Notes: generated from the sequence alone by a model not told the origin. A stretch of DNA of 15,375 bases from UBA3305 sp002373555 (GCA_946612455.1 CAMOER010000047.1:1-15375), one strand, 5' to 3'. Positions 6,527-12,478 are shown, counted from the first letter of the stretch. A program made the numbers and translations.

Positions 6527-6548
6527 GATAGAGAACAAGGAGGAACTG

Positions 6549-7070
6549 ATGCAGATCGAAGGTCTTGACGAAATGGACAACCGCATCCTGGAAGTGATCG
6601 CCGACCATGCCAGAATGTCCTATTCCGACATCGGAGAGAAGGTCGGCCTGTCCAGAGTTGCCGTGAAAAACCGCATGGATCAGATGGAAAAGAACGGGGT
6701 GATCCGGGGCTACCGTACGGAGATCGCGGCAGAGAAAGTGCCGGAATCCATACCGTTCTATCTGGATATCGAGACCGATCCGCAGCGGACGGATGAAGTG
6801 CTGGATCAGCTGGCCAGAGATTCCGTGATCCGGCGTCTGTATCTGGTCAGCGGGAACTGCCGCATCCACGCGGAGGGCCTTGCGCCGAACCGCAATACGC
6901 TTCAGGTCTACACCCGGTATCTCTATCGCAGCCAGAAAGGCGTGCTGAAGCTTGCCTGCAGCATCATACTCAGCACTCTCAAGGACATGGATGGAGGCAT
7001 CGAATATGTACAAAGACATCTGGAACAGGAGCATCTGGAAGACGGAAGAGGACAGTCCGGCACGCATTGA
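6549..7070 (+). CDS. Lrp/AsnC-family transcriptional regulator
   Basis: A 173-residue DNA-binding regulator. Residues about 6-60 are an AsnC-type winged helix: LDEMDNRILEVIADHARMSY, then DIGEKVGLSRVAVKNRMDQM, then the wing EKNGVIRGYRTEI. The rest (about 65-165) is the alpha/beta ligand-sensing and oligomerisation (RAM-like) part, more divergent than usual, with Cys residues at RLYLVSGNCRIH and KLACSI. The family senses amino acids or related metabolites and often controls adjacent amino-acid exporters. Start chosen at ATG 6549, five bases after a perfect AAGGAGG (6537-6543); in-frame ATGs upstream lack such a site. The 3' end overlaps the next gene by 65 bases. Two inverted repeats at its promoter suggest autoregulation. 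Confidence 0.88.
   Translation: MQIEGLDEMDNRILEVIADHARMSYSDIGEKVGLSRVAVKNRMDQMEKNGVIRGYRTEIAAEKVPESIPFYLDIETDPQRTDEVLDQLARDSVIRRLYLVSGNCRIHAEGLAPNRNTLQVYTRYLYRSQKGVLKLACSIILSTLKDMDGGIEYVQRHLEQEHLEDGRGQSGTH
6993..6997 (+). promoter_or_regulatory. Ribosome binding site of the alpha-CTD-like gene, inside the Lrp gene
   Basis: GGAGG eight bases before ATG 7006. An alternative start at ATG 6991 has AAGGA (6981-6985) five bases upstream; both lie inside the Lrp coding sequence. Confidence 0.6.
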
Positions 7071-7506
7071 GGATTATTCGGGGGATATCGATGAACTGAA
7101 TCTTTCGGTCAGATCGTTCAACTGCCTGAAAAGGGCAGGCTGCCATAAGATCAGCGATGTCCTGCAGATCCTTGCGGAGGATGAGGACGGTCTCCGGAAG
7201 ATCCGGAATCTCGGGTCGCGCTGCGAGAATGAGATCAAGGAAAGTCTCGCGCAGTATCAGGCGCTGAATCCCGGCCGGTCCTGCGGACGGCGGGAAGAGG
7301 TGCAAAAACGGCGTACCGTGATCATTCCGCGGGAGTCGGTCTGGGAGATCGATATTGAACGGTTTCATCTGTCGGACAGATCGTTCCTGAATCTGAGACG
7401 AAAAGGGATCCGCAAGGTGAAGGATCTGTACGATGCGGAGCATACGGAGGAGCCCGGCTGGTTCGCAGTGCGGGAACTGTTTGATAAAATACCGGCAGGA
7501 CGGTAG
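7006..7506 (+). CDS. Free-standing tandem RNA polymerase alpha-CTD-like protein
   Basis: A 166-residue protein without any polymerase-assembly domain. Residues 28-84 resemble the alpha-subunit C-terminal domain: IDELNLSVRSFNCLKRAG, then KIRNLGSRCENEIKESL. Aligned to E. coli RpoA, Arg36 matches Arg265, Asn39 matches Asn268, Cys40 matches Cys269, Gly70 matches Gly296 and Glu76 matches Glu302; Lys298 is replaced by Arg72. Residues 116-163 are a second, weaker copy (IERFHLSDRSFLNLRRKGIR onwards), keeping Arg125 but not the Asn. A basic linker (RREEVQKRR) joins them. In RpoA this fold binds AT-rich UP elements and activators. Here it probably binds DNA or protein partners as a regulator; the role is unknown. 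It overlaps the Lrp gene by 65 bases, so the two are almost certainly made together. The start is 7006 or possibly 6991. Confidence 0.8.
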   Translation: MYKDIWNRSIWKTEEDSPARIEDYSGDIDELNLSVRSFNCLKRAGCHKISDVLQILAEDEDGLRKIRNLGSRCENEIKESLAQYQALNPGRSCGRREEVQKRRTVIIPRESVWEIDIERFHLSDRSFLNLRRKGIRKVKDLYDAEHTEEPGWFAVRELFDKIPAGR

Positions 7507-7541
7507 AAGACGGGTGCCGGAGACAGCGCGGGAGAACAAAT

Positions 7542-8462
7542 ATGAAGATAAACACAGTGGCCGTCATCGGTGCCGGCGCGATCGGCGCCTACTTTCTGGC
7601 AGGCCTTTCGGAAAAACTTGGTGAAAATCTGTGGGTCGTCGCCGAAGGGGAACGCGCCGAAAGGCTGAAGACCGATGGCATCATCGTAAATGACCGGACA
7701 ATCCGCCTGTATGTAAAGACGCCGGCGGAGGCTGCCGGTGCGGATCTGCTCGTTGTCTGCGTCAAATATGGTGCATTGGAAGCGATCCTTCCGTCCATCG
7801 AAGCCATCGTGCGGGACAACACCATCGTCATGAGCACGCTGAACGGCGTGGACAGCGAGGAGATCATCGGCGAACGGATCGGCATGGAGCACATGATCTA
7901 TGCCGTCATGAAGCTTTCTTCCAGAAGGCTCGGCAATACGATGCGTTTTAATCCGGCGGTCACACTCGGCGTATTCTTCGGAGAGAAGGACGGCGAGAAG
8001 ACAGAACGGATCTGTGCGGTCTGCGATCTTTTCGACGGCACCGGCGTCAATTACCAGGTGCGCGAACATATCTGGCAGGAGATCTGGTACAAATATGCCC
8101 TGAACGTCAGCAAGAACATCCCGCAGGCAATTCTGAACTGCGGTTTCGGCGCTTACACGGACAGCGAACACGTCGGTTTTATCAGCGACCGGATGCGGGA
8201 AGAAGTGATCCGGGTCGCTGCGGCAAAGGGCGTTGACATTTCCGATCCGGATAATCCCGCCGGGAAAAATACAAAACTGGCGCCGGAGACACGGTTCTCC
8301 ACGCTCCAGGATCTGGACGCGAAGCGGCCGACGGAGATTGACATGTTCTGCGGAGCGATGGTAAGGATGGGCAGGGAATACGGCATTGAAACGCCTTTCT
8401 GCGAATTCGCTTATCACGCGGTCAAAGCATTGGAAGAGAAGAATGCCGGAAAGATCAGCTGA
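7542..8462 (+). CDS. Ketopantoate reductase (ApbA/PanE)-family oxidoreductase
   Basis: A 306-residue NAD(P)H-dependent reductase. The N-terminal Rossmann motif is VIGAGAIGAYF (8-18), with VVCVKYGALE (71-80) lining the cofactor site and Asn101 in TLNGVD matching a conserved substrate-site Asn. The helical C-terminal domain carries the catalytic Lys184 in WYKYALNVSKN, and STLQDLDAKRPTEID (253-267), where Glu265 and Ser253 bind substrate. The reference reaction is 2-dehydropantoate to pantoate (pantothenate/CoA synthesis). No panB or panC is nearby, and the family includes other 2-oxoacid reductases, so the symbol is withheld. Start supported by GGAGA (7531-7535), six bases before the ATG. It lies 35 bases after the alpha-CTD-like gene without a terminator, so it is the third gene of that operon. 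Confidence 0.85.
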   Translation: MKINTVAVIGAGAIGAYFLAGLSEKLGENLWVVAEGERAERLKTDGIIVNDRTIRLYVKTPAEAAGADLLVVCVKYGALEAILPSIEAIVRDNTIVMSTLNGVDSEEIIGERIGMEHMIYAVMKLSSRRLGNTMRFNPAVTLGVFFGEKDGEKTERICAVCDLFDGTGVNYQVREHIWQEIWYKYALNVSKNIPQAILNCGFGAYTDSEHVGFISDRMREEVIRVAAAKGVDISDPDNPAGKNTKLAPETRFSTLQDLDAKRPTEIDMFCGAMVRMGREYGIETPFCEFAYHAVKALEEKNAGKIS

Positions 8463-8488
8463 TCCGGGATATTCCTGCGGAAACAGCA

Positions 8489-8517
8489 TTGAGACATATA
8501 GGCGAAATGGTTATAAT
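8489..8517 (+). promoter_or_regulatory. Strong sigma-A promoter for the second EamA gene
   Basis: TTGAGA (8489-8494), a 17-bp spacer, and TATAAT (8512-8517): the closest match to consensus in the window. The predicted transcription start is about 30 bases before ATG 8556. Confidence 0.75.
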
Positions 8518-8555
8518 TCATACTATAAATGAATTATTACAGGATGGATTTTGCA

Positions 8556-9389
8556 ATGAGTGAGAGGATCAAGGGCATCATTTATATGCTCCTTGCGGCG
8601 ATTGCGCTGAGCCTGGCAGGACTCTTTGTAAAGCTGGCGGCCTGGGACAGCTTCGGCATTACCGCCGGCAGAAGTGTCGCCACACTGGTATCCTGCCTGG
8701 TCTATATGCTGATCACCAGGAAGAAATTCGTGTTCAATAAGGCGGTCGTGTTCGGCGGCGTCTGTATTTCGCTGCTGAACTTCCTGTTCATTTTTGCGAC
8801 GCAGTCCACATCGGCGGCCAATGCCATCGTTCTGGAATACACCGAACCGTTCTTTGTGATCCTGCTGCTGTGGCTGATCTTCGGACAGCGCCCGCAGAAA
8901 GCGGAGATCATTGCGGTCATCGCAGCATTTTCGGGAATCGTTTTCTTCTTCCTGGATAAGCTGACGCCGGGCGGAATGATCGGCAACTTCGCGGCACTGA
9001 TGGCCGGCCTGGTCTACGCCGTATTCATCCTGGTCAAGAAAATGGACGGCAATGACTTCTTCTCGTCTGTCCTGACGGCATCTGTGATCAATATCGTGAC
9101 CTGCGGCTGGAGCATCCCGCGCCAGACGAACTGGGATCCGCTGGGAATCGTGATGGTCGCGCTGTTCGGCATCATCCCGTGTTTCCTGGGATATATCCTT
9201 CTGTCCGCGGGACTCGACAGGATGCCGATCGTCGCGGGCGTGCTGCTGAGCATGCTGGAACCGGTGCTGAATCCGATCTGGGTGGCGATCTTCTACGGAG
9301 AAGTGGTCGGGAAAATGTCGCTGATCGGGATGGTGATCATCCTGGGAACGGCAGCGATCTACAGCGTGTGGCAGATTAAAGAGACGTAA
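8556..9389 (+). CDS. EamA/DMT-family transporter (second copy)
   Basis: A 277-residue membrane protein with about ten hydrophobic segments and two EamA repeats. The first starts at IKGIIYMLLAAIALSLAGLF; the second at FAALMAGLVYAVFILVKK. Characteristic pieces are NAIVLEYTEPFFVILLLWLI and, near the end, LLSMLEPVLNPIWVAIFYGE, which includes the family's E-P-x-x-x-P motif. It probably exports an amino acid or metabolite. The start is ATG 8556 because AGGATGG (8541-8547) is eight bases upstream; an in-frame ATG at 8529 would fall a few bases from the predicted transcript start, with no ribosome site. It has its own promoter but follows the Lrp operon in the same direction. It shares little obvious sequence with the first EamA protein beyond fold features. 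Confidence 0.9.
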   Translation: MSERIKGIIYMLLAAIALSLAGLFVKLAAWDSFGITAGRSVATLVSCLVYMLITRKKFVFNKAVVFGGVCISLLNFLFIFATQSTSAANAIVLEYTEPFFVILLLWLIFGQRPQKAEIIAVIAAFSGIVFFFLDKLTPGGMIGNFAALMAGLVYAVFILVKKMDGNDFFSSVLTASVINIVTCGWSIPRQTNWDPLGIVMVALFGIIPCFLGYILLSAGLDRMPIVAGVLLSMLEPVLNPIWVAIFYGEVVGKMSLIGMVIILGTAAIYSVWQIKET

Positions 9390-9398
9390 GCATAAAAA

Positions 9399-9471
9399 CC
9401 CATGGGGACAGGCACCGCGGGTTACAGAACGTTTTCGGCGTTCCGTAACCCGCGGTGCCTGTCCCCATGGG
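9399..9471. repeat. 33-bp-arm hairpin with GGGGACAGGCACC motif, between convergent genes
   Basis: The arms at 9399-9431 and 9439-9471 are complementary over 33 positions with a single mismatch, round a 7-nt loop. Each arm contains CCATGG, GGGGACAGGCACC and CCGCGG. The minus strand continues with TTTTTATG, so it can act as a terminator for nudC; the plus strand has only CTTT after the stem. It fills the gap between the EamA stop (9389) and the nudC stop (9475). It is far longer and more perfect than an ordinary terminator and resembles REP-type palindromic elements; the REP assignment is inference. Confidence 0.85.
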
Positions 9472-9474
9472 CTT

Positions 9475-10404
9475 TCATATCTCCTTATGATTCGGATAAT
9501 CCTCTCCGTATTTGAAATACGAGATCAGTTCGTTCGTCAGGGAATTATCCTTGTATGGCTCGTCAATCTCCTCTCTGCTCAGCCACACCGCCTCCGCGAC
9601 TTCATCCGTATCATGGACATCGATCCGTTCCGTACCTTCGATATCGCAGATCACGCCGAACAGGAGATTCGATGCGAAGCCCCACGGCTGGGATTTGTAG
9701 TAGCGGATGTTGACGGCCTTAAGCCCCGCTTCCTCCATCACTTCCCGCCGAACGGTATCTTCGATCGTTTCGCCGATCTCGACAAAGCCGGCAATGAGCG
9801 CGGCGCCTGCATAGCCGTCTTCCTCGCGCCCCCGGTAACGGATCTTCAGCAGCTTGTCATCGTGAATGACAGCGATAATGACGGCGGGCATGACGCGGGG
9901 AAAGACCATGTACCCGCAGGAACTGCAGCGCACGCACCGGAGCTTCGGATGCACAGCCATTTTCCCGCCGCATCTGCCGCAGCGGCGGTTGTCGTTGTAC
10001 CAGGAAGAGAGCTGCCAGGCGGTCTCCGCGCCAAAGTAAACATTCTTGGGAATGGGCCGGTCCTCAAAAGAGAATGGAAGATACGCCATCCCGGTGAAGG
10101 AGAAATCCGGCTGATCGGCGCCTGCATAAATAAAGCTGTAGTAATTCCTGCCGCTGATGGTAAACAGGTAGACAAGCTGTCCGCCTGCATCGGCGGCTTT
10201 TTGCTGCGCGTCCGGATCGGCAGGATCGATCCACCAGTCGGAAAAGAGGACGGCTTCGGGCAGCGTCATCGTTCCGTCTGCGTCACGGTGCATCAGTAGC
10301 CTGCGGCCGCCGTTTTCGTAGACAGCGGCCAGATCACCGGGTTTGGGCGGGGCGATGAGATACTCGGTCGTGAATATTTCATTGTTTTCAAGATCCTGGA
10401 TCAT
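9475..10404 (-). CDS. nudC: NADH pyrophosphatase / NAD-capped RNA decapping Nudix hydrolase
   Basis: A 309-residue cytoplasmic enzyme that hydrolyses NADH (and in the studied members NAD-capped RNA) to NMNH plus AMP. After a variable N-terminal domain comes a zinc ribbon: Cys142-x2-Cys145 and Cys160-x2-Cys163 (an extra Cys157 lies close by). The Nudix box starts at Gly206 (GFVEIGETIEDTV, then RREVMEEAGL at 219-228) with metal ligands Glu221, Glu224 and Glu225. SQPWGF (238-243) is the NudC-specific SQPWPF motif with one change. Start from AAAGGAG eight bases upstream of the ATG at 10404. The same frame stays open far upstream, to 11919, but that extension is antisense to the next gene. Single-gene unit. 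Confidence 0.92.
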   Translation of the reverse strand: MIQDLENNEIFTTEYLIAPPKPGDLAAVYENGGRRLLMHRDADGTMTLPEAVLFSDWWIDPADPDAQQKAADAGGQLVYLFTISGRNYYSFIYAGADQPDFSFTGMAYLPFSFEDRPIPKNVYFGAETAWQLSSWYNDNRRCGRCGGKMAVHPKLRCVRCSSCGYMVFPRVMPAVIIAVIHDDKLLKIRYRGREEDGYAGAALIAGFVEIGETIEDTVRREVMEEAGLKAVNIRYYKSQPWGFASNLLFGVICDIEGTERIDVHDTDEVAEAVWLSREEIDEPYKDNSLTNELISYFKYGEDYPNHKEI

Positions 10405-10443
10405 GTCGGCGTCTCCTTTATGCGTTGTTTTTTCAGCCCATAT

Positions 10444-10479
10444 CCTATAAAACGAAGGATACAGGCGGTGAATCCTTCG
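10444..10479 (-). promoter_or_regulatory. Weak nudC promoter overlapped by an inverted repeat
   Basis: Minus strand TTCACC (10467-10472), a 17-bp spacer, TATAGG (10444-10449): a weak match. An inverted repeat, CGAAGGAT (10453-10460), 11 bp, ATCCTTCG (10472-10479), spans the spacer and the -35, an operator-like position. A perfect 10-bp palindrome CAGCATGCTG follows at 10481-10490. Confidence 0.35.
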
Positions 10480-10538
10480 GCAGCATGCTGTCTTCAGAAT
10501 GACTGTATGCGTGAATGTTCCTGTATTATGACGCAGTC

Positions 10539-10723
10539 GCCAAAAGTAAGTTTTATGATTCACCCGGATTGTTTCGCTCTCCAAGCTCCCACAATCCGCC
10601 CTCCATTCGCAGTTCGTGGAGCCTCTGCTCCACTTCCTGCTCATGAAGGAGCGCCCCAAGTACATTTTTCTCCACTCGTGCAAGCACGATTTCGAAAATT
10701 GTACTTTTGGCTTGTGAATCATA
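10539..10723. repeat. Interlocked inverted-repeat element in the nudC / oxidoreductase spacer
   Basis: Two 10-bp inverted repeats flank the segment in A-B-A'-B' order: GCCAAAAGTA (10539-10548) with TACTTTTGGC (10702-10711), and TATGATTCAC (10554-10563) with GTGAATCATA (10714-10723). This cannot nest; as RNA it would be pseudoknot-like. Inside are local hairpins: GGATTGT/ACAATCC (10567-10596), GTGGAGC/GCTCCAC (10616-10633), AAGTACA/TGTACTT (around 10658-10706) and TCGTGC/GCACGA (10676-10689). It may be a structured RNA, a small mobile element, or remnants of a gene. Confidence 0.5.
10553..10687 (-). pseudogene. Short gene-like open frame, possible remnant
   Basis: On the minus strand a frame is open for 56 codons between stops (10724-10726 and 10553-10555). 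From a GTG at 10687 it reads 44 residues, including VEKNVLGALLHEQEVEQRL followed by GGLWELGERNNPGES. The composition (charged amphipathic helix, then a Trp-containing turn) is protein-like, but there is no ATG in frame and no ribosome site. I recognise no family. It may be the end of a degraded gene, or chance in GC-rich sequence. Confidence 0.2.
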
Positions 10724-10750
10724 TTATAAAATACTATCCGGCGTTTGCAA
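10721..10750 (-). promoter_or_regulatory. Possible leftward promoter into the interlocked-repeat element
   Basis: Minus strand TTGCAA (10745-10750), an 18-bp spacer, and a perfect TATAAT (10721-10726). It would transcribe the repeat element and possibly nudC. A perfect palindrome GTTTGCAAAC (10743-10752) covers the -35. Confidence 0.4.
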
Positions 10751-10762
10751 ACAGCGATTTGT

Positions 10763-10780
10763 CCGGAACCCCGATTCCGG
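10763..10780. promoter_or_regulatory. Inverted repeat abutting the oxidoreductase -35
   Basis: CCGGAA (10763-10768), CCCCGA, TTCCGG (10775-10780): perfect 6-bp arms that end exactly at the -35 of the next promoter. Candidate operator or activator site. Confidence 0.4.
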
Positions 10781-10809
10781 TTGCAGTAATTTCCGGCAGT
10801 TGGTAGAAT
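10781..10809 (+). promoter_or_regulatory. Promoter for the Gfo/Idh oxidoreductase
   Basis: TTGCAG (10781-10786), a 17-bp spacer ending in TGG, and TAGAAT (10804-10809), i.e. an extended -10. Confidence 0.6.
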
Positions 10810-10866
10810 CATTCTGATAAAGGACGCGCAGGGATCTGTGTCTCCGGAAAAAGAGGACGTAAAAGT

Positions 10867-11874
10867 ATGTTGGATTTCCTGAAAAAAAAGAATGACGGCA
10901 CGGTCTTTCAATCCGGCGCTTTCCGCTGGTGTTTCATCGGGACCGGCACACTGGCCGCACAGGTGGCAGAAGAGATCACGAGGACCGGCAGACACAGGAT
11001 CACGGCGGTGTGCTCCAGGCGTTTCGAATCGGCGGAAGCATTCGCAAAGAAATACGGCGCGGAGGCCTTTCATGATATTAACGAGGCGCTGGCCTTCGGC
11101 CGGATCGATGCGGTTTACGTGGTCACACCGCACAGCTCGCACTACGAATACACAAAGCTGGCAATCGAAGCCGGCGTGCCGGTGCTCTGCGAGAAGCCGT
11201 TCACGACAGACGCGAAGAAGACCAGAGAGCTCTTTGCGCTCGCAAAGGCGAAAAAGGTGTATGTCGCCGAAGCGATGTGGACATGGTTCTCGCCCGTTTC
11301 GAACAAGGTGAAGCAGTGGCTGGAGGACGGCGAATTCGGCGAAATTGAAAAAGTAAATATCAGCTACCACATGAATTTCTATCAGAATCTGGACCGGCTG
11401 ACCAATCCGGAGAAAGCCGGCGGCGCACTGCTCGATATCGGGATTTATCCGGTGACCTACATTTACCGGTTGTTCGGCCGTCCGAAGAAGGTGATCTGCC
11501 GCGGCAAAGTCATGGACGGGATCGACCGGAAGGAAGAGATCTTCCTGCAGTACCCTGACGGGCTTGTATGTCATGCAACGGTTTCCATGGAAGATTTCCG
11601 CGGTCTGGAAAGACTGGAGATCCGCGGGACGAAGGCTTCCGTGAAGCAGTTCATGTTCCACTATGCAGATAAAGTGCGGCTCATGCGGAAGCATGGCAGA
11701 AATGAATTGTTCTCCGGCGATGGCAGCTATACCAATGAATTTGACTGCGCGGCAGCGGAGATCCGCGAAGGCCTGACCGGGAGCCGGCTCGTGCCGCCGC
11801 AGGCGACGGTCGATGTAATGGTGATCCTGGATGAATGCCGGCGGCAGATGGGCGTGGTGTATCCGTTTGACTGA
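10867..11874 (+). CDS. Gfo/Idh/MocA-family NAD(P)-dependent oxidoreductase
   Basis: A 335-residue cytoplasmic dehydrogenase. The Rossmann motif FIGTGTLAAQVAEEI (23-37) binds NAD(P), followed by CSRRFESAEAFAKKYG. VTPHSSHYEYTKLAIEAG leads to the family-defining E-K-P in VLCEKPFTTDAKKT. The C-terminal alpha/beta domain contains EAMWTWFSP and GGALLDIGIYPVTYIYRLFG, the pattern of the dihydrodiol-dehydrogenase-like branch. Substrates are sugars, inositols or related polyols; none can be assigned. The ribosome site is modest (GAGG at 10853-10856, ten bases before the ATG). Single gene with its own promoter, divergent from nudC; the next gene in the same direction, 600 bases on, is a GH2 glycosidase, so sugar metabolism is plausible. 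Confidence 0.88.
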   Translation: MLDFLKKKNDGTVFQSGAFRWCFIGTGTLAAQVAEEITRTGRHRITAVCSRRFESAEAFAKKYGAEAFHDINEALAFGRIDAVYVVTPHSSHYEYTKLAIEAGVPVLCEKPFTTDAKKTRELFALAKAKKVYVAEAMWTWFSPVSNKVKQWLEDGEFGEIEKVNISYHMNFYQNLDRLTNPEKAGGALLDIGIYPVTYIYRLFGRPKKVICRGKVMDGIDRKEEIFLQYPDGLVCHATVSMEDFRGLERLEIRGTKASVKQFMFHYADKVRLMRKHGRNELFSGDGSYTNEFDCAAAEIREGLTGSRLVPPQATVDVMVILDECRRQMGVVYPFD

Positions 11875-11896
11875 CCGCGCTGCATTCGGAACCGTA

Positions 11897-12034
11897 CCGG
11901 TTTCAGTCCTCGAAATCATGCTTGCGCAAGGCTTGAAGCCTTCCGGTTTCAGGCGACGAAATCACGCTCGTGCAAGGCTTGAAGCCTTCCGGTTTCAGTC
12001 CCCGAAATCATGCTCGCGCAAGACCTGAAGCCTT
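11897..12034. repeat. Three tandem 46-bp repeats
   Basis: Units start with CCGGTTTCAG at 11897, 11943 and 11989, exactly 46 bp apart, and a fourth CCGG closes the array at 12035. Each contains CGAAATCAYGCTYG then GCAAG and ends GAAGCCTT. Units 1 and 2 hold the near-palindrome AAGGCTTGAAGCCTT, lost in unit 3. The first half of the 11875-12478 gap consists of this array plus the hairpin that follows it. A related sequence in opposite orientation lies at 10675-10694. Confidence 0.9.
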
Positions 12035-12051
12035 CCGGCTTGCCATTTTTG

Positions 12052-12070
12052 AAGCAGCATTCCGCTGCTT
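12052..12070 (+). terminator. Hairpin after the 46-bp repeats
   Basis: AAGCAGC (12052-12058), a 5-nt loop, GCTGCTT (12064-12070), then GTTCATATTT. Possible terminator for the oxidoreductase gene, with a weak U-tract. Confidence 0.4.
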
Positions 12071-12090
12071 GTTCATATTTCAGCCGGTTT

Positions 12091-12328
12091 TGAAAAATTA
12101 CACCCTCCTGCTTGCATTGATTTATGGCGTAATTTTACGATCGCTCACGGATTTGTGCATATTCAAGTGCTCTGAAAAAAATTACACCCATATTTCCCGG
12201 TTTCCGATCAGGCAATCCGGAAGATATGGGTGTAGTTTTTGAAATCAGCGGCTTTTTTTGAACAAGTCAGTCCGAAGATTTCGTTTTCCGCGCAGAAAGC
12301 CTGAAGTGGTATGGGTGTGTTTTTCTCA
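12091..12328. repeat. Four copies of a TGAAAAA-TACACCCATA-type motif
   Basis: Direct copies at 12091-12105 (ends in CACCC, then diverges) and 12173-12193; inverted copies at 12224-12242 and 12310-12328. Shared core: A-run, [T/C]-[T/A]-ACACCC-ATA. The sequence between them is not conserved. They fill the second half of the 11875-12478 gap; no gene is supported there. Confidence 0.75.
12177..12240. repeat. 24-bp-arm inverted repeat from two of the ACACCCATA copies
   Basis: The arms at 12177-12200 and 12217-12240 match in 21 of 24 positions; as plus-strand RNA two mismatches become G-U pairs. The loop is 16 nt. The stem opens with AAAAA and closes with TTTTT, so it could work as a bidirectional terminator. 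Confidence 0.75.
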
Positions 12329-12387
12329 AAACGCAGATATTCTGAACATATCCTTGAATCTGCAGGAAGAAAAGGGCAGCTGCGGAA

Positions 12388-12406
12388 CACAGTCGGCAAA
12401 ACTGTG
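12388..12406. promoter_or_regulatory. Inverted repeat next to the GH2-gene -10
   Basis: CACAGT (12388-12393), 7 bp, ACTGTG (12401-12406), ending one base before the -10 and overlapping its TG extension. A bound protein would block RNA polymerase, so this is a candidate repressor operator. Confidence 0.5.
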
Positions 12407-12413
12407 CTATAAT
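12405..12413 (+). promoter_or_regulatory. Extended -10 promoter of the GH2 gene
   Basis: TGCTATAAT: TG extension (12405-12406) plus a perfect TATAAT (12408-12413). No convincing -35 lies 17-18 bp upstream, as is usual for extended -10 promoters. It is 66 bases before ATG 12479. Confidence 0.6.
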
Positions 12414-12478
12414 TCCTGCAAAGAAAACAAAGATCGTTGGCAACGGTAGTCGCCCGCGCTGCCGAACGAGGTGAAGCG

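Noticed and set aside
7365..8489. 374-codon minus frame over the ketopantoate-reductase-like gene
   Set aside because: Antisense to a gene with complete Rossmann and catalytic motifs.
10405..11919. Open frame extending nudC upstream to about 814 codons on the minus strand
   Set aside because: The extension lies antisense to the Gfo/Idh gene, which has clear family motifs; nudC has a good ribosome site and family-length start at 10404.
11831..12242. Plus-strand open frames through the 46-bp repeats
   Set aside because: They have no ribosome site, change frame relation with each 46-bp unit and start inside the oxidoreductase gene.
12208..12399. Minus-strand frame with repeated KNYTH-like peptides
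   Set aside because: The peptide repeats are explained by the inverted ACACCCATA DNA motif; no start signal.
12437..12478. TTG start for the GH2 protein
   Set aside because: No ribosome site; GAGGTG precedes ATG 12479.
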